Below are positions 49,604-59,905 of a DNA stretch of 64,000 nucleotides, piece by piece; position 1 is the stretch's first letter; every line of letters begins with the position of its first letter. A model generated the notes under the pieces. It saw nothing but the letters and a program-made list of their open reading frames with translations. It did not search any database and was not told where the DNA came from. The stretch is from Oncomelania hupensis (Eukaryota > Mollusca > Gastropoda > Littorinimorpha > Pomatiopsidae): assembly GCA_036898135.1 (NCBI GenBank), contig CM072517.1:61593960-61657959 (forward strand). The letters run 5' to 3'. Both the position numbers and the translations under genes were made by a program.

Positions 49604-52410
49604 TTGCTGACATTCAACACCATGATTCAGAACCTGTCCGGACCGAATTTCTTGTTGTCACAGCTGGTTCGCAGCCATCATTGCTTGGTAAAAACACTGC
49701 GTTGCAGTTAGGTGTGTTGCAAGTTATCAATCATGTTTCTATGCCACACTCGCCAAATCAGATCTTGGAACAGTATACTGGTCTCTCACGCGGTGTCGGG
49801 AAACTGAAAAATCACAAGGTCAAGATTCATATTGACAAATCGGTTCCGCCGGTAGCTCGCAAACACAGCAGAGTTCCCTTTCATTTGCGTGACAAAGTTG
49901 AGCAAGAGCTCAAAAGACTTGAAACAGAAGATATCATTGAAAAGGTCACTGGCCCTACCGAATGGGTCTCTCGCATCGTCACACCGCCAAAACCGAAAAA
50001 TCCATCCGAAATCCGTATTTGCGTGGACATGCGTGAGGCTAACAAAGCCGTCATCCGTACAAGACACATTACACCGACTATCGAAGAGCTGGTTACTGAC
50101 CTCAACGGCGCATCTGTTTTCAGCAAGATTGATTTACGTTCAGGTTATCACCAACTTGAACTTGAACCTGAGTCAAGGTATATCACCACTTTCTCAACCC
50201 ACTGCGGTCTCAATCAGTATAAAAGGCTCATCTTTGGCTTGAACTCTGCTGCAGAAATCTTTCAGCATACTATTCAAGAACTACTTAGCGACATTCCTGG
50301 ATCTAGGAATGTTTCCGATGATATCATTTGCTTTGGAAAGGACCAGGCTGATCATGATCGTGCACTTCATGCCACCCTTTCTCAGCTGCATACTTCTGGT
50401 CTTACCGTCAACGCTGAAAAGTGTGAATTTAACAAATCTGAGATAGAATTCTTTGGTTTCATTTTCTCATCAGAAGGGCTTCGCCCAGATCCAAAGAAGG
50501 TTCAAGCCATCCGCGATGCTTCCAAACCACAAAACCCTTACGAGATCCGCTCTTTTCTGGGCATGGCTCAATACAGTGCTCGGTTCATCAGCAATTTTGC
50601 GACTTTGACTGAACCGCTTCGAGCACTTACCAAACAAGACATTCAGTGGTCTTGGGGTGAGAAAGAGGATGCAGCGTTCCAGGCTGTCAAAAATGCACTT
50701 TCTGAGAAGACAACGCTGGCATATTTCGATCCGAAGAAACACACATCAATTCATGTTGATGCCAGTCCGGTTGGCGTTGCAGGCATACTCTCTCAAGATG
50801 GATGTCCTATCGCTTATGCCAACAGGTCACTCTCTGATGTTGAACAACGTTATTCGCAAACTGAACGCGAAGCGTTAGCAGTTGTCTGGGCATGTGAACA
50901 CTTTCATGTGTATGTCATGGGTTCTGACTTCACAGTGGTCACCGACCACAAGCCATTGATAGGTATTTGGGACAAAGTGAACCCACCAACACGCATTGCG
51001 CGCTGGGCGTTACGCCTTACACCATACACACTCAAACTGGAATACAAAGCTGGGAAAGATAATCCTGTCGACTACATGTCTCGACACCCAGTTACACACA
51101 CAGATGGACAAAGCAGACATGAACAGATTGCAGAAGAATATATCAATTTTTTCATTGACTCCGATACACCATCCGCAATCACTCTTGCAGATATTCAATC
51201 AGCAACCGAGCATGATCCCACTCTGCAAACCGTAATCAAACTCGTCAACTCTGGCCGATGGCACTCGGTATCAGAAAGCGCGCTGGAGAATGCAAGTCTT
51301 TCCGCTTTACACTCGTTCAGAAATGTTAAAGATGAACTCTGTGTCAACGCAGAGCAAAACATAATTTTGAAAGGGACACAGCTTGTCATACCTGCTAAAC
51401 TGCAGAAACAAGTAATCGAGCTTGCACATGAAGGACACCAAGGTGTCTCCAAAACCAAATCCTTCATCCGAAGTAAAGTCTGGTTTCCAGGCATGGACAA
51501 AGCTGTTGAAGAAGAAGTGGAAAAATGCATACCGTGCCAAGCCAACACAAACCGGTGCATAAAAGAACCCCTGAACATGTCCGAACTCCCTAAAGGGTCC
51601 TGGCAAAACCTATCCGTTGACTTTTGTGGGCCGTTACCATCTGGTGACTATTTGCTGGTCATCATTGATGAGTTTTCAAGATATCCGGTTGTTGAAATGG
51701 TTCGTAGTACCTCTGCCGAATGCATCATTCCAGTGGTTGACAGAGTTTTTGCAACTTTCGGATACCCCGAGATGATCAAAACTGACAATGGACCACCTTT
51801 TCAAAGTGTTCAGTGGAAACAGTTCATGAAAACATCGGGTGTCACACACCGCAAAATCACACCATGCTGGCCACAGGCCAATGCACAAGCTGAATCTTTC
51901 AACAAGCCACTCATGAAGGCGATCCGAGCCGCCCAAATTGAACACAAAAACTGGCGTAGGGAGCTTACTGCATTCCTCCGTTCCTATCGGTGCACTCCGC
52001 ATACCTCTACTCTGTTTACGCCGTTCAAACTCATGTTTGACAGGGATCCGAAAACTAAACTTCCAGAAGTAAGCAACAATAAAACTCACACAGTGTTTCC
52101 CAAACATGAAAATGATTACACCTGTCTAAGACACCAAGATGCGCAGGCAAAGACAAAAATTAAAGAATATGCTGACAACAAACATCATGCTTGTCGCTCA
52201 AACATACAACCTGGTGACTATGTGCTTGTCAAACAACCGAAAGAAAACAAACTTTCTTCAGCCTACAACCCCTCACCCATGATTGTAACACAGTCAAACC
52301 ATTCCATGATAACAGCACAATCTCTTGGGGGTGGTTTCTTGTTAAATATTAACACTATAGTGTTAAAGTTTAATTTCATGGTTGGTCAAGTTGCGCTTTT
52401 GTCAGTTTAG
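49546..52410 (+). CDS. pol: Gypsy Pol: RT, RNase H, integrase
   Basis: This open frame of 954 codons overlaps gag in another phase. The ATG at 49546 is simply the first in frame and not a proven start. The RT has FSKIDLRSGYHQLE (about 191) and the catalytic VSDDII (D258, D259). RNase H has HVDASPVG (D405) and VVTDHKPL. The integrase has a zinc-binding HHCC (HEGHQG at 628; C661, C664) and the core D692, D747, E783, a D,D-35-E arrangement. The C-terminal PGDYVLV block follows. All catalytic residues are present. The frame ends 33 nt before the 3' LTR. Confidence 0.93.
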   Translation: MQQIAPPYMSPPIQVTESIIADIQHHDSEPVRTEFLVVTAGSQPSLLGKNTALQLGVLQVINHVSMPHSPNQILEQYTGLSRGVGKLKNHKVKIHIDKSVPPVARKHSRVPFHLRDKVEQELKRLETEDIIEKVTGPTEWVSRIVTPPKPKNPSEIRICVDMREANKAVIRTRHITPTIEELVTDLNGASVFSKIDLRSGYHQLELEPESRYITTFSTHCGLNQYKRLIFGLNSAAEIFQHTIQELLSDIPGSRNVSDDIICFGKDQADHDRALHATLSQLHTSGLTVNAEKCEFNKSEIEFFGFIFSSEGLRPDPKKVQAIRDASKPQNPYEIRSFLGMAQYSARFISNFATLTEPLRALTKQDIQWSWGEKEDAAFQAVKNALSEKTTLAYFDPKKHTSIHVDASPVGVAGILSQDGCPIAYANRSLSDVEQRYSQTEREALAVVWACEHFHVYVMGSDFTVVTDHKPLIGIWDKVNPPTRIARWALRLTPYTLKLEYKAGKDNPVDYMSRHPVTHTDGQSRHEQIAEEYINFFIDSDTPSAITLADIQSATEHDPTLQTVIKLVNSGRWHSVSESALENASLSALHSFRNVKDELCVNAEQNIILKGTQLVIPAKLQKQVIELAHEGHQGVSKTKSFIRSKVWFPGMDKAVEEEVEKCIPCQANTNRCIKEPLNMSELPKGSWQNLSVDFCGPLPSGDYLLVIIDEFSRYPVVEMVRSTSAECIIPVVDRVFATFGYPEMIKTDNGPPFQSVQWKQFMKTSGVTHRKITPCWPQANAQAESFNKPLMKAIRAAQIEHKNWRRELTAFLRSYRCTPHTSTLFTPFKLMFDRDPKTKLPEVSNNKTHTVFPKHENDYTCLRHQDAQAKTKIKEYADNKHHACRSNIQPGDYVLVKQPKENKLSSAYNPSPMIVTQSNHSMITAQSLGGGFLLNINTIVLKFNFMVGQVALLSV

Positions 52411-52432
52411 TTTATGATTGTTAAACTGTAGT

Positions 52433-52442
52433 TGAAGAGGGA
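52433..52442 (+). promoter_or_regulatory. Polypurine tract
   Basis: The purine run GAAGAGGGA lies immediately before the 3' LTR. It is the expected primer for plus-strand DNA synthesis. Confidence 0.7.
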
Positions 52443-52647
52443 TGTAATAATGTGCCTATGGCACTGTTGTGCGCCTATGCCACTGTGTTGGCCTTGTTCT
52501 TATTTGGGTTGTTTTTGATTGGTATACCGGATGTATGCTTTCGGGAATAAAAGCAGAGACCAGCCAAATTATCCAAAGTGTGGCCGCGTTGATTAATTGC
52601 CTGTCCGTACATGCAGATATACATATACACACACACGCATTACAACA
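52443..52647 (+). repeat. 3' LTR of the gypsy element
   Basis: This is a 205-bp copy of the 5' LTR with the same TGTAATAATG...CATTACAACA ends, followed by the AGGTG duplication. Confidence 0.95.
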
Positions 52648-52652
52648 AGGTG

Positions 52653-53326
52653 CAACCGAATTTGCAATATGGTTCTGAAGTTTGGGGTTTTGAAAAAGCT
52701 GCAAATCTATGTGAGAAAGTACATTTGTTTGGTTTAAAGAAATTCTTAAATGTAAATTTACGTACTCCAAACGAATTTGTTTATAAAGAATTGAACAGGT
52801 ATCCAATAGTTATTAACTCTGTTGTTAATTGTCTTCGATACTGGATAAAATTGCTGCAAATGTCTGTTGACAGAATCCCAAAGAAGGCTTACCTAATGCT
52901 AAAAGATCTTGACTCTCGAGGAAAGAAAACTTGGGTTTCTAATGTAAGAACTTGTTTATATGAAAATGGTTTTGGTTTTGTATGGCAAGAACAAGGTGTT
53001 GGTTGTGATAAAGCTTTTTATAAATCTTTAAGGATGGAATTGATTCCTAGAAAGTATTATAGAAAGCCCAGTGCATTTCATATGCATCTACTTTTGTCTT
53101 CAACAAACATGAATGTCATTAAAAATGTCTGTATTTATTTGTAGGCTTATAAAGCGTTCAAGGCAAGGGAAATAGCGCTTTCTTGATTATTATGATATTG
53201 TGACCATTTATTTGTAAAAAATTTTTATTTTGTTTGTTATAAATTATGATGTACATTTTGTTAATTTCACACATCCCTTCCTGATGGGGTGTGCTCTATG
53301 GGAATAAATCACGTATCACATATCAC

Positions 53327-53330
<4 letters not shown>
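52653..53330 (+). pseudogene. LINE C-terminal fragment, right of the gypsy insertion
   Basis: This continues 47930-48254 in phase across the gypsy element: LQYGSEVWGFEKAANLCEKV, LFGLKKFLNVNLRTPNEFVY, VVNCLRYWIKLLQM and KTWVSNVRTCLYENGFGFVW, then CDKAFYKSLRMELIP. A 3' UTR follows, ending ATGGGAATAAATCACGTATC with a short tail. The coding frame is open over 170 codons. It belongs to an RT family widespread in mollusc and fish genomes, but I cannot assign the clade with certainty (Tx1, L1 or Nimbus-like). Confidence 0.72.

Positions 53331-53370
<40 letters not shown>
53328..53370. repeat. (CT)n microsatellite
   Basis: About 20 CT dinucleotides following the LINE tail. Confidence 0.9.
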
Positions 53371-53374
<4 letters not shown>

Positions 53375-53449
53375 AGTTGAAGGCTCTTGTAAAATTTAGA
53401 ATTGGCGTATCCAGCATTGCTGTACATTCTCATAGATACAGTACTATCA

Positions 53450-53830
53450 TTGTGAATAATGTGTGTCGTTTATGTAGGCTACGTTTTCTGTAGAAGATGA
53501 AGTTCACTTTGTACTGTGTGGCTCTTCAAGATTTAAGACACGATTTTATTTCTCCAAATTTTTTTAGACACCCATCGAAATTTAAACTTACATTGCTGTT
53601 GGCATCAAGGAACGTGAACACTCTGTGTAATTTGGCAATATATTTCTATAAAGCCTTAAGACGACTAGATCACGCTAGATCACGCTAGCTCATGATTGTA
53701 ATGATTGTGTACATATCTGACTTTGTGTGCGTAATATTTGTAACTTGTAGTATTGTTTGTTTTTGTAAACGCCCCCGTTCCATAACGGGCGTTGGCCTTT
53801 CTTGGAAATAAAATAAATTCTAAAAAAAAA
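53450..53830 (+). pseudogene. LINE C-terminal and 3' end fragment
   Basis: KFTLYCVALQDLRHDFISPN, FFRHPSKFKLTLLLASRNVN and NLAIYFYKALRRLDHA match the final C-terminal segment of LINEs with a degenerate C..C..H..C finger (here partly lost). A 3' UTR follows with a small stem (GCCCCCGTTCCATAACGGGC region) and AAATAAAATAAATT. Confidence 0.6.
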
Positions 53831-54185
53831 ATTCTAAAAAATTCTGTCTGTATGATGTAAAGACAGACAGGCCAACAGAGACGTTTGCAAGACTAAAAAG
53901 AGACAGGGAGAGAGACAAACAGTGACATTATAAAAAGGACCACCGCGTTTGGACAGAGCATACAAACAGATCTGTCCAAAAGATCAAAGCGTGGTCACAG
54001 GTGTCTTTATCAGCAGTGTCCGATTGTCCGTGCGAGTCTTACTGTCAGCAGCAGTGGTCAGCACAAATCCCTTGATCGACCAGTCTCGATGGGACAATAG
54101 ATTTCAAGAACGGAGCGAGGAGACTGATATTCTGAACCTCATAAATAACTTGGAGGTAACTTCCAACTCTACACCACATTAGACT
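53831..54185. other. Stretch without recognised gene
   Basis: No motif is recognised. A 77-codon frame (53949-54182) is not similar to anything I know. Confidence 0.45.
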
Positions 54186-55245
54186 GTCAGCATATTATAA
54201 CACCTCCTCTTCACTCTCGCCTCTCCCAACATCGCTTACAGTAGGGACAACAAACATTCAGTTCTCATCCTCAGCAAGAAATCTCGGCTACATTCTCTCC
54301 GATGACCTGTCCCTCAACAACCACATCTCCAACGTCTGTCGCTCTGCATACACGGCCATACGCCAAATCAGCTCCTTTCGCCACTATCTTACAGTCCCTG
54401 CCACCAAAACCCTAGTCTGCGCTCTCGTCCTTTCTCGTCTTGACTATTGCAACTCTCTCCTTGCTGGCTCCCCAAAACACATCATTGACAAATTACAAAA
54501 GGTTCAGAACTCAGCAGCTAGACTAGTATTCCGAGCTAAGAAACGCGATCACATCACACCTCTACTACATTCCCTTCACTGGCTTCCTGTGCAAGCACGC
54601 ATAGAGTACAAACTCTCTGTTCTCTGTCACAACTTCTTCACAGATTCTTGTCCTTCCTACGTTGCTGATCTACTGTCTGTCTACTCCCCTTCACGCACTT
54701 TAAGATCTTCTACTGACACTCGCACACTCAAGGTTCCCGTCACCCGCACTAAGACATACGGCCAACGTGCGTTCGCTTACTCCGCACCTAAGCAGTGGAA
54801 TTCATATCCGCAACATACAATCAACACAAGCATTCAAAAAGGCCCTCAAAACCCACCTCTTCAAACTGCATTATTCAGATTGATTGGTATCCCGCTGCCA
54901 TTCTCTCATCTTTTGTCTATGTCTGATCCGTAAGTGTATACACGGCTGTAAATATTTATACTGTTTTTCTTCATGGGCCTAACCGGGCATATAAATAGCT
55001 GTGAATAGGTTTTTTGCTATTCTATTTCTGTCTTTTTTGTCATTTGTGCACATAGTTGTAAATAATCTATTTCGGTCTTTTTTTGTAATTTATGTACATA
55101 GTTGTAAATAGTCTGTACCTTTACTGTTCCGTCTTTGGTGTATTGTAGCAAAAGTGATGTTTTATCGAGTGCATGTATTTATATTTAATGACTATGTAAA
55201 GCGTGGTGAGTCTGGTCACAGGCTGGAGTACCCGCTATACAAAAA
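54186..55245 (+). pseudogene. L2/CR1-like LINE C-terminal and 3' end
   Basis: One frame gives LGYILSDDLSLNNHISNVCR, LVCALVLSRLDYCNSLLAGS, KLQKVQNSAARLVFRAKKRD, HITPLLHSLHWLPVQARIEY and KTYGQRAFAYSAPKQWNS, the standard L2-type C-terminal series, open to about 54930. The 3' UTR ends GTAAAGCGTGGTGAGTCTGG, CGCTATACAAAAATCC and an ATT tail. The polymerase catalytic part is missing (5' truncation). The 3' end resembles the element nested at 3041-3485. Confidence 0.82.
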
Positions 55246-55248
55246 TCC

Positions 55249-55249
<1 letters not shown>

Positions 55250-55328
<79 letters not shown>
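55250..55328. repeat. (ATT)n tail microsatellite
   Basis: About 25 ATT units, the expanded 3' tail of the preceding LINE. Confidence 0.9.
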
Positions 55329-55329
<1 letters not shown>

Positions 55330-55384
55330 AACGTAAGACGTTTTTAGTATAGAAGTTCCAATGACAAGCATACACTCTTATCCT

Positions 55385-55860
55385 ATAGTATCCTGTCCCG
55401 TAACTCGGAGGTCGTAGGGGCACTACAGATGATCGTTTAACCAGCATACTCCATCTTTCTCTGTCCTCAGCAGCCCTGATGGCTTCGCTCAGTGTCAAAC
55501 CAGTCCATTTTCGAATGTTGTCCTCCCACCTCTTTTTCGGTCTCCCTCTTCTTCTACCTCCTTGCATTGTGCCTTGCAGAATGGTCTTTTGCAAGGCCTG
55601 ATGTCCTGGTGACGTGGCCATACCATCGGAGTTTCCGCTTCTTCACCACTATGAGCAGGTCGTCGTGTTGTCCAATGGCTTGTGTGATGGTCTGTCGGAC
55701 TTCGTCATTGGTGATGAGTTGGGTATAGGAAATGCCCAGAAGTCTTCTGTAACACCTCATCTCCATGCTTTGTATTCTTCGTTGTAGATCTGCTGTGAGG
55801 GTCCATGCTTCGCAAGCATATAGGAAGGTGGAGATGACAAGGGAGCGCAGCAGTCTTACT
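55385..55860 (-). pseudogene. RTE LINE, short 5'-truncated copy with TSD
   Basis: The minus strand matches the 3' 470 bp of the RTE (compare 14975-15440), including VRQTITQAIGQHDDLL and RWEDNIRKWTGLTLSEAIRA. ACTCTTATCCT occurs at 55374-55384 and 55858-55868 and is the likely 11-bp target duplication, overlapping the truncation point by microhomology (CTTACT). One inserted base near 55590 (TCTTTTGCAAGG) shifts the frame. It is more diverged than the 14959 copy. Confidence 0.85.
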
Positions 55861-55869
55861 CTTATCCTG

Positions 55870-57060
55870 GAAGAAAATTGGTCGGCAATACGGGTGTATG
55901 CATGATATTATGGACGTTTTTCTCTTTTAAATTATTTAGTTTTTTTACAATGGTTAATATTATATAAGCGATACTTTTAAACAAATATGAACTTGAATAC
56001 AACGTCCAAGCACTTGTCATTGGGTATCTAATTGATTAGTCTTTAGAACCAGAGGCGATAAATTATAGCCAGGGGTGGGGGGGAGGAAAGATGTTCACCG
56101 CCCTCGGGAGGCTAGCTTTGAGAAAAAGGGAGGTGGATGGGTGTGTTCCTTAACATAATTTTTCCTCAAGTTTAGAAGGCTACAACAAATCGTTAAGTTT
56201 AGAAAGGGACTGCTGGCAAGGTGAACAAAAGCAAGCATCTTACCAAAAATCGTTATCGTTAACGTCTAAAAATGCAACCTATTCTGTATATGTAAATTAG
56301 TTTGAATCAGTTTTTAAACATAGAAAATACTGTGTCATTAAAAAAATATTTTAAATTTGAGATAACCTATGACCTTAATTTCTGTCCGCCTTGGCCTGAA
56401 TGACCCCGCACAACGTTTTTGCTGACAAAACAGCCCCAAGTTCACAATTTGTTTTCTGGGATTGCAATACATTCCAACATCTTATATTAAGGAAGCTGAA
56501 TCCTCGACTCTTGCATAGAGACCCTGTATAATCGATGCACAAAGCTTCGATAGACGAGAACACGGTCGGAACACGCAACCCGGTTTTTCGAGAGCTGTCA
56601 GCGCAGTTTATGTACATTTGATTTAGTTTAGGTTAGGTCAGATTTGCAAGTCTCAGTGTGCTCTGTATCTAATATACATATGGCAATCGAGTTCTAACAG
56701 TGTTTTACTATTCGCTTTGCTTGGAATACTGAAGGTTCCTTTGATCATCGAGTTGTGTGTTTGTGTGTGTGTGTGTGTGTGGGTGTGAACGTGTATTTGT
56801 GTCAAAGTGGTAACTCGACTTTGTTTTTTTAGTCATAAATGGGGTCTTTTGATCGGACCCCACTTTTTTCCAGACCCCACTTTTTTCTAAGTACTCGGGA
56901 GTGCTCTTTTAGTGCATGGGAGTGCAGTTGTAGTGCATAAGAGTGTTTTAAGTACAGAGGAGTGCACTATCCGGGACGGAGAAAATCCAGTGAATTTTTG
57001 GAAAAGTTTGAAGCAAAATTCGACCTTTTTCGTCGCCTATTAGGGACGAAGTAGGTCAAC
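55870..57060. other. Stretch without recognised gene
   Basis: This contains a GT tract at 56757-56785 and a repeated GACCCCACTTTTTTC motif near 56868-56890. No domain is recognised. Confidence 0.5.
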
Positions 57061-57070
57061 TTTCTAGAGA

Positions 57071-57124
57071 AGGGTTAGGGTAAGGGCTAGTTGCAGCGCT
57101 GCAACTAACCCTTGCCCTAACCCT
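57071..57124. repeat. 54-bp palindrome of telomere-like repeats
   Basis: AGGGTTAGGGTAAGGGCTAG runs into TTGCAGC|GCTGCAA and back to the reverse complement, ending CTTGCCCTAACCCT. The two 27-bp arms differ at two positions, and the centre is at 57097/57098. The arms contain TTAGGG-type units. Confidence 0.85.
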
Positions 57125-57195
57125 GTTCCATCAAAAAATGACTTTCCGATTCCTACATTCTAAAGAAACCTCACTTTTGATCGAATTCAGCCTTG

Positions 57196-57200
57196 TTTGT

Positions 57201-57237
<37 letters not shown>

Positions 57238-57272
57238 TGTGTGTGTATTTGTGTGTGTTTGTGTGTTGTTTG
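57196..57272. repeat. (GT)n microsatellite
   Basis: An impure GT tract that creates valine/cysteine-rich and histidine/threonine-rich false frames. Confidence 0.9.
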
Positions 57273-57419
57273 CCTGTCGGTGTCTCAGTACAGGCATATG
57301 TGTGTGGCTGTGTGAGCAATTACTATTATAAAGAGGAGCGTCACCCTCAAGTGTTTGTTTTGCAGATCAATATGGCTACCAGGCCCGCACTCAAAGTGGA
57401 GGTACCTCAAAGTTTCTGA

Positions 57420-58084
57420 TAATAATTAAACATAAATGAATTAATTTTATAAGTAAAACAAATCAACTAAATAAATATATAAAATAAATGTACACATTAA
57501 TAATCAACTAAATAAAAACTTAAAATTAATTGATTAATTACAATTAAGTAAAATCAAATAAAAAATAAATAATTATTGAAACAATGTATGATTTAATGTC
57601 CAGATGGAGACACGGCTTTCAAAATAATTTTATTTACATATGTATTGTAAACAACAAGAACAACAGCAATCTAAAAAGAGTTCCTTTACAGCGTGACATG
57701 TACATGTCCAATATGAATTTTTATAAATTTAAAAATGTGTTTTAATAATTAGGTACTGTATTTTCTTCTTCCATGCATTTATTTATTTTATTTTATTTTG
57801 TTTTGATTCTAGCAAGTTCCATGGCCACATTTTCGACTTTGCTACTGTCATCGGTCCTCCTCTTGGGTCGTCTGTAAAGGGACATCACCGTACAAGGCAA
57901 ACGATGTGTTTCTCTCTTGGCCAAAGACGTCAGATCTCCTTAGTCCAGGCGCACAAATTAGAGCAGATCAGTGTAGGGTAGAGTTAAATAGTTTGAATCG
58001 GATTAGATCAGGTCATATCACACCAACTTACGTTTGATTTGATTTGATGTGAGTAGCTCAGACCAGACTAGATTAATTTTCAGT
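57420..58084. other. AT-rich stretch without recognised gene
   Basis: Very AT-rich (57420-57600) and otherwise featureless to my reading. Confidence 0.5.
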
Positions 58085-58695
58085 AAAAGGCCTTTCATAC
58101 GTGGACATGTTTCGTCATGTTTCGTGGCAGGCAAAGGACATGCTTTTCGCGGACCCCCCACATTACTAGATTTGAACTCATTTTCAATCTTGCACGCAAA
58201 CCTTTACCTCGATATGATAATTCTTATTTTATTTTGCGCACTACTGAAGGTGTGTCCGCGGTAACCAATCAAAATGCTCAGATGCCAAACGTCCCCATGC
58301 AACAGCCAATGAAAAACAATGCCAGTTTCCTTTGCGAATTCAGTCGGTCTATTTACTCTTTTGACTCCTCCTTTCCTTGAGATAATTGTTGCTGTAGTAT
58401 TTGTGAATTAGTGACCGTTTGGGAATAAAACACAGCTGTTTTAACGCGTTACAAGAACAACGGTAACAGCTGCTGCTACTGCAGCTGGCTTGCGTTTTTA
58501 TATCAAAACCAACGGATGCCATATTGCAACTATGCAGCTTTCCCTCCCATACGGCTTTGCGAATTGCAAAGGTCAATGTCACATTGCGTGCAACGCATTG
58601 CTTCATCTGAACACAACAGACAAGCAAAGCACTGCCTGCAATGCTTGCTAGGCCTATTTTTGCCTGCTACGAAACATGTTCATGTCTGAAATTAA
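58085..58695. mobile_element. MITE-like element with inverted ends
   Basis: The left end reads TTTCATACGTGGACATGTTT and then CGTGGCAGGCAAAGG. The right end, reverse complemented, reads TTTCAGACATGAACATGTTT and then CGTAGCAGGCAAAAATAGG. The inverted ends are therefore about 45 bp with mismatches. TAA lies close to both ends (58083-58086, 58695-58698), which would fit PIF/Harbinger. The interior has no transposase-like frame. Confidence 0.5.
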
Positions 58696-59159
58696 GACAG
58701 AGCACATTAGATTAGATCATAGTTTTGTTATTTTAAACTATATATTTATGACAAATAAAAAATTTAACATTTGATTGTTGCTTAGTTTCAAAATCTTTCT
58801 CCGTTTTGTTTGATTGATTAGTGTGCTGTGAACAGTTGCTGATTGTTTTCCAATATAATATTATTTCTCCTTTGCATTCTTATAGGCCTACATTAAATTC
58901 CAATGTTTTCTCAAAAATGCTTGTGACCCTACAAAGTATGACAGTGTATGTCAACGTCCGCACATTCCAACTATACTATGCATTCATGTTATTATGTTTT
59001 GCTGATGTTGTATACAGAATAAAAATTGTAGGTATAACTTTTTTTTAATGCACCTGCAACAGAATTCAAAACTAGTTTTGAAGCATGAAGTTGCAACAAA
59101 ATAAAAACACAAACGCCTATAAAGTCAAAACACATACACTTGGGAGATCAGATACGCAC

Positions 59160-59200
59160 TCTCTCTCTCACACACGCACACACACACACAACTGTGTAGA
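59160..59200. repeat. CT/CA dinucleotide tract
   Basis: CTCTCTCTCACACACGCACA with further CA repeats. Confidence 0.8.
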
Positions 59201-59281
59201 AACGCCGTTGTGATGACTTTTGTGAAACTCTACATACGTTACTTTGACATTTTTACAAATTTGTCCATTTTTTGAAGCTAT

Positions 59282-59352
59282 CTCTAACCCTAACTCTAAC
59301 CCTAACCCCAACCCTTAACCTAACCCTAAGCCTAACACAGCCCTAACCCTAG
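59282..59352. repeat. Interstitial telomere-like (CCCTAA)n, degenerate
   Basis: About ten imperfect CCCTAA or CTAACC units, for example CTAACCCTAACTCTAACCCT. This is the complement of the TTAGGG repeat used as telomere in most animals. It is too short and degenerate for a chromosome end. Confidence 0.8.
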
Positions 59353-59744
59353 CGGAACACTGTTTTGACGTTAAAATAACGGGGCCGTCAAAAGAAAGTA
59401 CGTAGAGGTTCAAGTGTATGTCAGAATAACGGCGTTTCTACCTAGACACACACCATGCCACGGCCACGCACACACACACGCATACACATACAGGACCGTC
59501 TGCACAAGATTTAAATCTACTTTAAATCTACTTTTTGTTATACTATTTTTTTTTAGTGTGTTGGAAACAGCGAATATATCTATCAAAACCAAGGCCGAAG
59601 TTTTGAAGAATGAAGTTGTTCAAAACTAGGAGTCAAACTTTTAAGCAAGTGATAACCTCTTTGCATTTTTTCATTGACTCAGTTGATAAATATGTTGCTG
59701 TTAACTGCTTGCATTTGTAAGCGTGACGATGTATAGTTAATAAA

Positions 59745-59905
59745 AGGATCCACTTTGACCACACCCCTTTGACATACCCGTTTAACTACCCTTCAACACA
59801 TCCGTGTAACATTCATAGTGAATGTTGCCCCACTGAAAACATTTTGCTTGCGACCCAAAACAACTTTTTTTGAAAGGATAGTTATTTTTTTTAATCAATA
59901 AATTG
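59745..59905 (-). repeat. Dispersed repeat family R2, copy 2
   Basis: The reverse complement shares TTTTCAGTGGGGCAACATTC, AATGTTAC and GTGTGGTCAAAGTGGATCC blocks, in order, with 44225-44345. It is non-coding. Confidence 0.5.

Larger units (their letters stand above)
48260..52647 (+). mobile_element. Complete Ty3/gypsy LTR retrotransposon
   Basis: Two 205-bp LTRs flank gag-protease and pol. AGGTG stands on both sides (48255-48259 and 52648-52652) as the 5-bp integration duplication. A primer-binding site starting TGG follows the 5' LTR and a purine tract, GAAGAGGGA, precedes the 3' LTR. The LTRs look identical by eye over most of their length, so insertion is recent. The gene order PR-RT-RH-IN defines Ty3/gypsy (Metaviridae). 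The RT active site SDDI and the two-knuckle gag are usual for Mag-like or K02A2.6-like families. One frameshift separates protease from RT. Confidence 0.95.

Noticed and set aside
59282..59352. True chromosome end
   Set aside because: The CCCTAA units are few and degenerate, with unique sequence on both sides. It is interstitial.
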